Position numbers and translations under genes: made by a program. DNA of 64,000 nucleotides from Comamonadaceae bacterium ALPHA2B (lineage in GTDB: Bacteria > Pseudomonadota > Gammaproteobacteria > Burkholderiales > Burkholderiaceae_C), in the NCBI GenBank assembly GCA_005503065.1, contig SCOE01000001.1:124001-188000 (forward strand), given 5' to 3'. Position 1 is the stretch's first letter. The number at the start of each line of letters is the position of its first letter. A model generated the notes under the pieces. That model was not told the origin of the DNA. It did no database searches and saw only the letters and a program-made list of their open reading frames with translations. This document shows, in pieces, positions 8,264-15,144 of the stretch.

Positions 8264-9442
8264 ATGACATCGCACACCTCTTCACGCGTGCGGCGCGGGG
8301 CGCTCGCCCTGGCCGCCACGGCCGCCCTCCTGGCCGGCTGCGCCACCACCGAGAACGCCCTGAACGACGCCGACAAGCTGCTGGCCGAACGCGAGGCCGC
8401 CAAGCAGCTGCCCACGGCCAACCTCAGCAGCTATGCCGTCTCGCTCGGGCGCTTCGGCCACATGCTCGACATCTACAAGGATGGCGACCCGGTGGTCTAC
8501 ATGCAGACGCGCAACATCCTCGACGCCACCAACCTGTCGAACCCGCTGGTGGGTTCGGAGATCCCGGGCGACATCACCGAGATGGTCCGCACCGCGGTCA
8601 ACCGCATCGGCGCGCGCATCGTGTACGTGCCCTACCACCCCGACTACCTGATCTCGCAGGCACAGCTGGGCGCGAAGTTCGGCGTCACCATGCCCGACTT
8701 CCTGATCACCGGCGCGCTCACCGAGTTCGACCGTGCGCTCTCGGGCGCGGGCCGCTCCAACTCGGCCAGCGTCGATTTCGGCAAGGGCAAGGGCGAGACC
8801 AACATCGGCGCCGACTTCAAGCGCACCGCCATCCTCTCGGCGCTGGCACTCGACCTCAACCTGGTGAGCTTCAGCACGCAGCAGATGGTGCCGCGCATCC
8901 AGGCCTCGAACGTCATCAAGGTGCTGAACTTCAGCTCCGAAGACAACGCCAGCCTGGGCTTCTATGGCGATTCGTTCGGCTTCAAGCTCGAGGGCAAGTA
9001 CCTGCAGGGCCGCCACTCGGCCATCCGCACGCTGGTGGACCTGAGCGTGCTCGAGTTGATGGGCAAGGCCACCAACACCCCGTACTGGCGCTGCATTCCC
9101 AACGGCGTGCCCGACCCGGTGGTGGTCGAGAACATGCAGCGCTCCTTCGAGGGCCTGACGCCGCAGCTCAAGGTGGGCCTGATCCAGGTCATGCTGCGCA
9201 AGTACGGCGAGAACGTCACCGTCAACCAGCAGCTCGACGAGCCCACCAAGGAGGCGCTGCGCCGCGTGTATTCCACCCGCTACCCGCAGATGGGCGACAC
9301 GGTCGACGTGCTGAGCTGGAAGGGCTTCGAGCCGCTGTTCTTCGGCGTGCCGATGCCGTGGGACCCGCCGCCGCAGACCGCGGGGACCGCTGCGCCGGCC
9401 GCGCCCGGCACGCCGGCCGCACCTGCGAAGGTGGGCACCTGA
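8264..9442 (+). CDS. CsgG-like outer-membrane secretion lipoprotein
   Basis: The protein is 392 residues with a lipobox (LAGC, Cys26) after an Arg-rich signal peptide. Residues 50-270 follow the CsgG/HfaB plan: a nucleotide-hydrolase-like start, then PDFLITGALTEFD, a Gly/Ser-rich stretch, IGADFKRTAILSALALDLNL, VSF(S)T and a helix ending LELMGK. CsgG itself has the comparable series YIVEGSIIGYE...IGADTQYQLDQIAVNLRVV. CsgG forms a nonameric outer-membrane channel that exports curli subunits unfolded. Residues 300-350 (IQVMLRKYG... LDEPTKEALRRV) look like a peptidoglycan-binding-type helical module, which CsgG lacks. The tail is Ala/Pro-rich. The stop codon overlaps the next start by one base. 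The CsgG-like call is from pattern and should be checked by profile search. Confidence 0.75.
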   Translation: MTSHTSSRVRRGALALAATAALLAGCATTENALNDADKLLAEREAAKQLPTANLSSYAVSLGRFGHMLDIYKDGDPVVYMQTRNILDATNLSNPLVGSEIPGDITEMVRTAVNRIGARIVYVPYHPDYLISQAQLGAKFGVTMPDFLITGALTEFDRALSGAGRSNSASVDFGKGKGETNIGADFKRTAILSALALDLNLVSFSTQQMVPRIQASNVIKVLNFSSEDNASLGFYGDSFGFKLEGKYLQGRHSAIRTLVDLSVLELMGKATNTPYWRCIPNGVPDPVVVENMQRSFEGLTPQLKVGLIQVMLRKYGENVTVNQQLDEPTKEALRRVYSTRYPQMGDTVDVLSWKGFEPLFFGVPMPWDPPPQTAGTAAPAAPGTPAAPAKVGT

Positions 9443-10377
9443 TGCCACGGCTTCGTTCGCCGGATCCCTGGCGCGCCCAGCTTCGCGTCGGCGCTGCCGC
9501 GGTAGCGCTTGCGGCCTGCACACTGGGGCCGGCCACATCGACGGCCTGGGCGCAGGCCGCGGCCAGCACGGGGGCTGCAGCACCTTCGGCGGCTGCACGC
9601 GCGACCGTCACCGTGGGTGGCGGCACGGGCGCTCCGGCCTCCGCCGCCGCCACCCCGATCGCGCCGGCGGGCGCCACCGCGGCACCGGGTGGCGATACCG
9701 GCGCGCGCTATGTCGAATCGTGCCAGCAGGCCATCGAGCGCGGCATCGTCAATCCCGGATGCCAGGGCCCGCTCTACGCGAGCGAGATCGCGCGGCTGAA
9801 GGAAGACGCGCTGCGCACCAACAACCCCAACCTGCTCACGCTGCTGGGCGATGCCTACCAGAGCAACCGCAGCGGGGTCTCCGACATCGGACAGGCCTAC
9901 CGCTGGTACCTGCTGGGCGCGGTGCGCGGCGACCCGCGCGCGATGCAGCGTCTGAGCGAGCTCTACAAGAGCGGCCGCGGCGCGCCGCAGGACAACATCA
10001 AGGCGCTGGGCTATGCGCGGCTCGCGCAACGCCTGGCCGTGCCGGGCAGTGCCAGCGCCAAGCAGGCGACCGACACCATCAACAGCCTCGGCAACGACAT
10101 GGCGGCCGAGGAAGTCGTGCTGGCGGACCGCTTCGCCAGCGAACTCGAAAGCAAGCTGCGCGGCCAGAGCGCTGCGCCGGGCACGGCCTCGGCCGGCGCG
10201 CCGGCGATGGTGCCTGCACCGGCGGGTGGCCCCGCACCACGCGGCGGCGCGAACATCTCGCGCCTGCCCGGCATGGGTGCCGTGCAGGCGCAGAGTGCGC
10301 CGCCAGCGCCCGCTGCGGCGTCGCCGCTGGGCGGCCTGCCGGGCCAGGAGAGCCTGGCGCCGCGCAGCACGCCTTGA
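9442..10377 (+). CDS. Exported Sel1-repeat protein
   Basis: The protein is 311 residues starting at 9442, where ATG overlaps the previous TGA. A signal sequence (AVALAACT... AWA-QA) is followed by a low-complexity Ala/Pro/Gly linker. About residues 105-190 contain Sel1/TPR-like helical repeats (LLTLLGDAYQ, AYRWYLLGAVRGDPRAM, LSELYKSGRGAPQDNIKALG). The C-terminus is again Ala/Pro-rich. Sel1 proteins act as scaffolds for envelope complexes. In this translationally coupled position it is probably an adaptor or periplasmic partner of the CsgG-like channel. The LAAC stretch in the signal region could serve as a lipobox, so lipidation is possible. Confidence 0.75.
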   Translation: MPRLRSPDPWRAQLRVGAAAVALAACTLGPATSTAWAQAAASTGAAAPSAAARATVTVGGGTGAPASAAATPIAPAGATAAPGGDTGARYVESCQQAIERGIVNPGCQGPLYASEIARLKEDALRTNNPNLLTLLGDAYQSNRSGVSDIGQAYRWYLLGAVRGDPRAMQRLSELYKSGRGAPQDNIKALGYARLAQRLAVPGSASAKQATDTINSLGNDMAAEEVVLADRFASELESKLRGQSAAPGTASAGAPAMVPAPAGGPAPRGGANISRLPGMGAVQAQSAPPAPAAASPLGGLPGQESLAPRSTP

Positions 10378-10387
10378 GGACCCTTCC

Positions 10388-10768
10388 ATGCAACGAACCT
10401 CTCCTTTCCCTCGCCCCGTGCGCCGTGCCTCGTTCGCGGGCCTGGCGCTGGCCGCGCTGGGCGGCCTGCTCGGCGCGGCGCCCGCGTGGGCCGACGACCG
10501 CACCGTCATCGACAACCCGGGCCGCGGCACCAACCGCATCGAGATCACCGGCAACACCGCGACCAACGTGCAGGTGCGCTGCGGTGACGGGCGAGCGGCA
10601 GCCGCGGGCCAGGGTGCCAACGTGAACAGCGTCAATGTCGACAAGCGGGCGCTCGAGGGCCGCACGGTCATCGTGACCGGCCGCAACACGCGCGACGTCA
10701 AGGCCGACGCCGACTGCGCCCATGGCCAGCCGGGCGCGGCCAACGTGAACAGCATCAACATCCGATGA
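10388..10768 (+). CDS. Second small exported repeat protein with paired cysteines
   Basis: The protein is 126 residues. It has an Arg-rich signal peptide ending AWA-DD. The mature part holds two units of the motif found in the gene at 3713 and in the giant protein: IEITGNTATNVQV with ANVNSVNV, then VIVTGRNTRDVKA with ANVNSINI. Each unit carries one cysteine (RCGDG and DCAHG) where the other family members have Gly/Ala, so an intramolecular disulfide is plausible. It is probably a minor subunit or cap of the same polymer. Its stop codon overlaps the start of the next gene (ATGA), which supports an operon. Confidence 0.75.
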   Translation: MQRTSPFPRPVRRASFAGLALAALGGLLGAAPAWADDRTVIDNPGRGTNRIEITGNTATNVQVRCGDGRAAAAGQGANVNSVNVDKRALEGRTVIVTGRNTRDVKADADCAHGQPGAANVNSINIR

Positions 10769-11364
10769 CGATGGCTTCCAAGACTTCCTCCCGTGCAGCG
10801 GCTGCGATGGCCGTGGCTGCGACCCTCTTCGCTGCCGGCTGCTCCGACCGCGCGACCGATGCGACGCCGCCCGCGGTGACACCGGCGCCGGCACCGGTGG
10901 CGGCGGCGCCCACGCCTGCACCGCCGGCCGTGGCGGCTGCACCGGCGGCCCCTGCACCCGCGCCGGCCCCCGCCGCCGAACGGCAACTGCCGCTGTCCGT
11001 GCAGGGGGTGGCCAGCGCCGGGCTCACCGTGCGCGTCAAGGGCATCGAGCTGGGCCCCGATGCCACCGTGCTCACCGTGAGTGCCTCCTTCGCCAGCCAG
11101 CTCACCAACTGGACGCAGATGGCCTCGGGCGACACCTACCTGCAGGACGCCGATGGCAACAAGCTGATGCTCAAGCGCGTCGAGGACAACCGCTACCTCA
11201 AGATCAAGAACGGCGACACGATGGAAGGCCGCCTGGTCTTCCTCGGCGCCGTGCCGCCTTCGGCCGCGCAGGTCAAGCTGGTGCTCAACGAAGGCAGCCC
11301 GCAGGACGACCCCAACAGCCCCGGCCTGACGATCGACCTGCCGCTCAAGCCGGCCGGTTCATGA
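10765..11364 (+). CDS. Lipoprotein with Ala/Pro linker and C-terminal beta domain
   Basis: The protein is 199 residues with a lipobox (FAAGC, Cys26), then about 45 residues of Ala/Pro-rich linker that could span the periplasm. A C-terminal domain of roughly 125 residues has alternating beta-strands (LTVRVKGIELGPDATVLTVS, LVFLGAVPPSAAQVKLVL). The shape resembles small immunoglobulin-like accessory domains, but I recognise no specific family. It overlaps both neighbours by four bases (ATGA), so it is translated together with the repeat protein before it and the OmpA-domain protein after it. It may be an accessory factor for fibre assembly. The function is inferred only from context. Confidence 0.75.
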   Translation: MTMASKTSSRAAAAMAVAATLFAAGCSDRATDATPPAVTPAPAPVAAAPTPAPPAVAAAPAAPAPAPAPAAERQLPLSVQGVASAGLTVRVKGIELGPDATVLTVSASFASQLTNWTQMASGDTYLQDADGNKLMLKRVEDNRYLKIKNGDTMEGRLVFLGAVPPSAAQVKLVLNEGSPQDDPNSPGLTIDLPLKPAGS

Positions 11365-12074
11365 GCGGCCGGCGCGCGGCCGCCGCCGCGGGGCTGCTGG
11401 CGCTGTGCGCACTCGGCACCGCCGCCAGCGCGAGCGCCGAGTACCGCGTGCAGCGCAGCGCCGCCCCGCTCGCCGACACGCCCAGCCGCTTCGTGCCGCA
11501 GGCCGATGCGCCGGGCAGCGAGATGCGCCCCGCCGGCACGCCCAGCCGCTTCGGGCCCGCCGGTGCCGCGTCGACCTTCGCGCCGGCGGCCGGGCCCGCC
11601 ACGCGCTTTCGCCTGGCCGAGGTGCCGCCCGCGCGCCTGGAGCGCACGTGCGAGCTGCTCGACACCCTGCAGGCCCGCGAGACGCCGCAGCAGGCCATCG
11701 TCATCGACCTGCGGGCCGACGTGCTGTTCGACTTCGACAAGGCCGAGCTGCGGCCCGATGCGCAGGCCTCGCTGGCGAAGGCGGCCGAATTGCTGCAAAG
11801 CTACGCGAATGCGCCGATCGCCGTGCGCGGCCACACCGACGCGAAGGGCAGCGACGCCTACAACGACGCGCTGTCGCTGCGCCGCGCGCAGGCGGTGGCC
11901 GAGCGCCTGCGCGCGTCGGCAGGCGGCCGCACCATCGCCACCGAGGGGCTGGGCAAGCTCCGCCCGGTGGCGCCGAACCAGCACGCCGACGGCAGCGACG
12001 ACCCCGAAGGCCGCCAGCGCAACCGCCGCGTCGAGATCGTCATCGAGGCGCCGGGCACGCGGCCGGCGTCCTGA
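11361..12074 (+). CDS. OmpA-domain (peptidoglycan-associated) exported protein
   Basis: The protein is 237 residues. It has a signal peptide ending ASA-EY, then a linker with degenerate TPSRF repeats (residues 39-83). The OmpA-like domain spans about residues 112-230: VLFDFDKAELRPDA, VRGHTDAKGSDAYNDALSLRRAQAV and NRRVEIVI. The RGHTD and LSLRRA segments form the diaminopimelate-binding pocket in this family, so it should bind peptidoglycan non-covalently. There is no N-terminal beta-barrel. As the next-to-last gene of the cluster it probably ties the export complex or the surface polymer to the cell wall. Confidence 0.85.
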   Translation: MSGRRAAAAAGLLALCALGTAASASAEYRVQRSAAPLADTPSRFVPQADAPGSEMRPAGTPSRFGPAGAASTFAPAAGPATRFRLAEVPPARLERTCELLDTLQARETPQQAIVIDLRADVLFDFDKAELRPDAQASLAKAAELLQSYANAPIAVRGHTDAKGSDAYNDALSLRRAQAVAERLRASAGGRTIATEGLGKLRPVAPNQHADGSDDPEGRQRNRRVEIVIEAPGTRPAS

Positions 12075-12101
12075 CCGGCGGCCCCATCCCACGGAGACAC
12101 C

Positions 12102-12356
12102 ATGGCCCTCATCGCCTGCCCCGAATGCGGCCACCAGGTCTCGACCCTGGCCAAGAGCTGCCCCTCCTGCGGCGCGCCGGTCTCGGCGGCGCCGGCCGAT
12201 GCGCCGCCGCGTCGCGAGCCGGTCGTCACCGCCGGCCTGCTGGGCAAGGTGGTCGCGGCCATCGCCGCCTGGCTGGTCGTGCCCTGGGTGGTCCGCATGG
12301 TCGCCTTCGTCGCCGGCATCGTGATGCTGATCGTGATGTTCGCGACGGCCCGTTGA
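12102..12356 (+). CDS. Small zinc-ribbon membrane protein
   Basis: The protein is 84 residues. An N-terminal zinc ribbon uses Cys6, Cys9, Cys20 and Cys23 (CPECG and CPSCG). A short Ala/Pro linker leads to one or two C-terminal hydrophobic segments (about residues 46-82), so it should sit in the inner membrane with the ribbon in the cytoplasm. GGAGACACC precedes the ATG. It lies 27 bp after the OmpA-domain gene on the same strand. Similar double-zinc-ribbon membrane proteins are common and uncharacterised, and a role in the cluster is not shown. Confidence 0.7.
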   Translation: MALIACPECGHQVSTLAKSCPSCGAPVSAAPADAPPRREPVVTAGLLGKVVAAIAAWLVVPWVVRMVAFVAGIVMLIVMFATAR

Positions 12357-12373
12357 GCGTTGGATCGAAACAT

Positions 12374-12436
12374 CCATTCGGGCTGAGTTTGTTGTCGAAG
12401 CCTCGCGCGGCGCTTCGACGCGCTCGGCGTGAACGG
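12374..12436. repeat. Degenerate GAGCCTGTCGAAG-type palindrome, copy 1
   Basis: This is an imperfect inverted repeat. The left side reads CCATTCGGGCTGAG...GTCGAAGC and the right side GCTTCGACG...GAACGG. It is a decayed member of the family seen intact at 36811-36850 and 59661-59720. It sits between the convergent ends of the zinc-ribbon and MFS genes. Confidence 0.6.
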
Positions 12437-12462
12437 TCTCCAGGGAATTGCCGGCTCAATCA

Positions 12463-12515
12463 AATCGGCCTGCAGCGCGCGTCGGTCCTGCGCAAGGCGC
12501 TACGAATTCGATAGC
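12463..12515 (+). repeat. 53-bp dispersed repeat, copy 2 (overlaps the MFS stop codon)
   Basis: It has the same length and layout as the copy at 1214-1266: AATCGGCCTGCAGCGC at the start and GCTACGAATTCGATAGC at the end. The hairpin end runs into the 3' end of the MFS gene on the opposite strand and provides its last residues and stop codon at 12500-12502. Confidence 0.75.
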
Positions 12516-13714
12516 GATCGCGGTCGTCGGCTCATCCGCTGCGCCAGCACCAGCGCCACCACCGCCGCCACGCTGGCCACCAGCAGCACCCACAGACCCG
12601 CCGTGTAGCCCCCGGCCGGCTGCCACAGCACGCCCAGCAGCCAGGGCGCGATGGCACGCGCCACGGCGGTCGGCAGGCCCAGTGCGCCGTTGAGCGTGGC
12701 CACGTGCGCACGGCTCACGTACTGCGCGATGGCCGTGCCCTTCACGATCGTCAGCATGCCGTTGCCCATGCCGTAGAAGGCCACGAAGAGCAGGGCGGTC
12801 CAGGCGTGGCCCGCGCCGGCGAGCAGCGCCGCCAGGCCGATCGGGATCAGGCAGGGAATCAGCCGGTTGGCCAGGTGCAGGTCGAAGCGGTGCTCGAAGA
12901 CGTAAAGCAGCGCGCGCCCCAGCACCTGCACGGCACCGATGCTCGCCGGCACCGCGATCGCCCACGACTCGGCCAGCCCCGCGCCGCGCAGCAGGCTCAC
13001 CATGTGCGGCGGCAGCGCCGCCGTCACTGCCATCAGCAGCACCACGAACACGCCGATGAGCAAAAAGGGGGCGCTGCGCAGGTGGGTGTGCAGGCCCGGG
13101 TCGGCTGCGGCTTCGGCCGGCCCCGCGGCAGCCAGCGCCGCGGGCGGCGCGCCCCGCAGCCAGTGGAAGTGCAGCGGCGCGCATACCAGCAGATGCATCA
13201 CGGCCAGACCCAGCACCGTGATCCGCCAGCCGGCGTGCGCCACGCCCCAGGCGACGAGCGGGATGAACACCGTGCTCGCCAGCCCACCGAGGAAGGTCAG
13301 CGTGATGATGGCGCGCCTGAAGTCGAGCGGAAAGCGCCGCGTGACCACGGCAAAGGCCGAGTTGTACAGCGTGCCGGCCAGCCCCAGGCCCAGCACCGTC
13401 CATGCTGCGTAGAAGCTCCACAGGCCGCTCGCCACGCTGTGCAGCAGCAACCCGGCCACCAGCAGCAGCGAGCCGCCCGTCATCACGGCGCGCTCGTGCC
13501 CGCGGTCGATCCATCGGCCCACCGGCCAGGCCATCACGCCCTCGGCCAGCAGCGCCAGGCTGAAGGCCAGCGAGGACTGCGCGCGTGTGAGGCCGAGCGA
13601 CTGCTCCACCGGTTCGAGCAGCACGCCGAAGCCGTAGAAGATGCTGCCCCAGCTGATGAGCTGGCCCACCGACAGCCAGGCGACGAGGCGGCGGTCGTAG
13701 GGGGATGAGGTCAT
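12500..13714 (-). CDS. MFS transporter
   Basis: The protein is 404 residues with about twelve hydrophobic segments and a cytoplasmic break near residues 185-215, the usual 6+6 arrangement. The loop between segments 2 and 3 carries GRWIDRGHERAVM, a form of the MFS signature. It begins SSPYDRRLVAWLSVGQLISWGSIFYGFGVLLEP, typical of small-molecule or organic-acid permeases in this superfamily. No substrate can be deduced. The last residues (LSNS) and the stop come from an inserted 53-bp repeat, so the original C-terminus may have been slightly different. Confidence 0.85.
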   Translation of the reverse strand: MTSSPYDRRLVAWLSVGQLISWGSIFYGFGVLLEPVEQSLGLTRAQSSLAFSLALLAEGVMAWPVGRWIDRGHERAVMTGGSLLLVAGLLLHSVASGLWSFYAAWTVLGLGLAGTLYNSAFAVVTRRFPLDFRRAIITLTFLGGLASTVFIPLVAWGVAHAGWRITVLGLAVMHLLVCAPLHFHWLRGAPPAALAAAGPAEAAADPGLHTHLRSAPFLLIGVFVVLLMAVTAALPPHMVSLLRGAGLAESWAIAVPASIGAVQVLGRALLYVFEHRFDLHLANRLIPCLIPIGLAALLAGAGHAWTALLFVAFYGMGNGMLTIVKGTAIAQYVSRAHVATLNGALGLPTAVARAIAPWLLGVLWQPAGGYTAGLWVLLVASVAAVVALVLAQRMSRRPRSLSNS

Positions 13715-13738
13715 GGCCAGGGCGCGGGGTTGTGAACG

Positions 13739-13792
13739 AATCGGTCTGCAGCGCGTTTTGGGGTGCGTGCAATTGGCTATGCCTTCATAGGC
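13739..13792 (+). repeat. 53-bp dispersed repeat, copy 3 (degenerate)
   Basis: It begins AATCGGTCTGCAGCGCG and ends GCTATGCCTTCATAGGC, keeping both ends of the family while the middle has diverged. It lies directly upstream of the MFS start codon, between that gene and the foreign-looking gene at 13879-14934. Confidence 0.65.
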
Positions 13793-13878
13793 GAGCCTAC
13801 TTTCAGGTCATTGCTGTGCTAGTGCGGGAGCTGGATCCGTCGCCCACCACTTGCGCCAGCCTCGGGTAGATAGCGTCT

Positions 13879-14934
13879 TCAGCCGCTTGCCGGTCTCACA
13901 CCGATCGCATTCATCAACTGATCCACTGTAGAGAACAGGTCCATCCTCATCTGCGTTGCCTCTTCTAGCATTCGTTCTTCGTCGGCGTCGAGCCCGAGCT
14001 CAATGCGAAGGCGGGCCAGGACTTTGATCGCTTGATCGGCAAGCTCAGACAAATGCTGGCGCATGAAAAGCTCGTAGTCGGCACGCGCCTTGGCGCTACG
14101 TCCGAATGCTGTTGAAGCGTCGGCCCACGCTTTTGCGATCAGGCCCGTCAGCCTCTGAACTTCCAGCCTTTGCGCGGTCCACTCATCAGATGTTTTTGAA
14201 AGCTGCGCTCTGTCCGTCTCTTGGAGTTCGTCGAGTTTGAGTTGCAGTGCCTTGGCGCGCGCCTCATGGGATTTCGCCGTCGCGTTCAGTCCAAATGCGT
14301 TTGTGGCGAGGGGAGTCGCCAGGATCGCAAGCCGGGCATACATCATCGATAGGCGCTGTGCGTCGATGCCGGTCTCCTGATCCGCCACAACCTGCAGCTT
14401 TGCGCTTGCTGCGGCGAAACCATTCAATCCGTCGAGGGCGTCAGGATTCTCAAGATCTCGCTTAAACATACTGCCCACGAAAGCATTTGCCTTGACAATC
14501 TCGGCGGCGCTTTCTAGATAGACCTCACGACGCATATCGGCTTCGCGTTCTACCTGGGCCTCCTCTGCTGCACGATCAAGCTGAACTGCGAGCCGGTCCG
14601 CATCGTGCAGCAGTTGCTTATCCGACTTCTCCTGATCCGCAGCGATCTGCGCAGAAGCTCGTCGGTCGTGGCTCTGGTTGGTAAGCAGTACGCCGTAGAA
14701 AGTCAGCGGGCCGACGATCAGCGCTGCCCAAAATGTGCCGGGTACGGACTGAACAAGAGTCCAATCGATGCGATGCCAAGACGCTGCCACTGCAAGGGCT
14801 GCGCCAGCAAGGGACGATGCAACACAAAGCCCGATCGTGTTTAGCGATATACCCTCGCGCACTGCAGTAGGTGGCGGTCCTTGCTCGTCGAGACGCTGCT
14901 GTAATCTTGTGGAGGTCGGCTCAGTCTGTGACAT
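13879..14934 (-). CDS. Coiled-coil membrane protein of unknown function, likely acquired
   Basis: The protein is 351 residues. The N-terminus is polar, followed by two hydrophobic spans at about residues 30-52 and 66-86 (LCVASSLAGAALAVAASW and FWAALIVGPLTFYGVLL). The rest is a long, highly charged helical region rich in Ala/Glu/Arg/Lys/Gln with heptad character (about 90-320). This predicts an inner-membrane hairpin with a cytoplasmic coiled coil. Base composition is clearly lower in G+C than the flanking genes, with codons such as TTG, GAT, CAT and AAT that the neighbours avoid. I recognise no family. The foreign composition and the repeat next to it suggest horizontal transfer. A defence or stress role is possible but unsupported. 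Confidence 0.7.
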   Translation of the reverse strand: MSQTEPTSTRLQQRLDEQGPPPTAVREGISLNTIGLCVASSLAGAALAVAASWHRIDWTLVQSVPGTFWAALIVGPLTFYGVLLTNQSHDRRASAQIAADQEKSDKQLLHDADRLAVQLDRAAEEAQVEREADMRREVYLESAAEIVKANAFVGSMFKRDLENPDALDGLNGFAAASAKLQVVADQETGIDAQRLSMMYARLAILATPLATNAFGLNATAKSHEARAKALQLKLDELQETDRAQLSKTSDEWTAQRLEVQRLTGLIAKAWADASTAFGRSAKARADYELFMRQHLSELADQAIKVLARLRIELGLDADEERMLEEATQMRMDLFSTVDQLMNAIGVRPASG

Positions 14935-15081
14935 ATCACGCTCACGTCATTGAACGCGGCAGATGATAAGTAGGGCTGCGGCTGAATAGTCGGCCCAGAC
15001 GCTGGAGCGCTGTGTGCGAGCGTACCCACGCTGTACATGGCCGGCGCTTGGTGCCCGAGTGTCAGCGGCTCTATTTGAGGC

Positions 15082-15144
15082 TCACCCCACGATGGCAAGG
15101 GCGGGGGCTAGGTCGGCCGCGGCCATCGATGTTTTCTTCTTCAC
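15082..15144 (-). other. Possible remnant of a gene downstream of comM
   Basis: A 20-codon frame begins at a GTG that overlaps the comM stop (GTGA), with GGAGG at good spacing inside the end of comM. It starts VKKKTSMAAADLA and stops at 15082. Overlapping stop-start with a strong ribosome site is typical of a real operon gene, but the frame is cut short just where the compositionally foreign segment begins. It may be the stump of a gene lost when that segment arrived, or a chance frame. Confidence 0.35.

Noticed and set aside
3713-9442. The cluster as ordinary curli genes.
   Set aside because: Only the CsgG-like gene fits. The SxxNxxQxG curlin repeat and recognisable csgE, csgF and csgD are missing.
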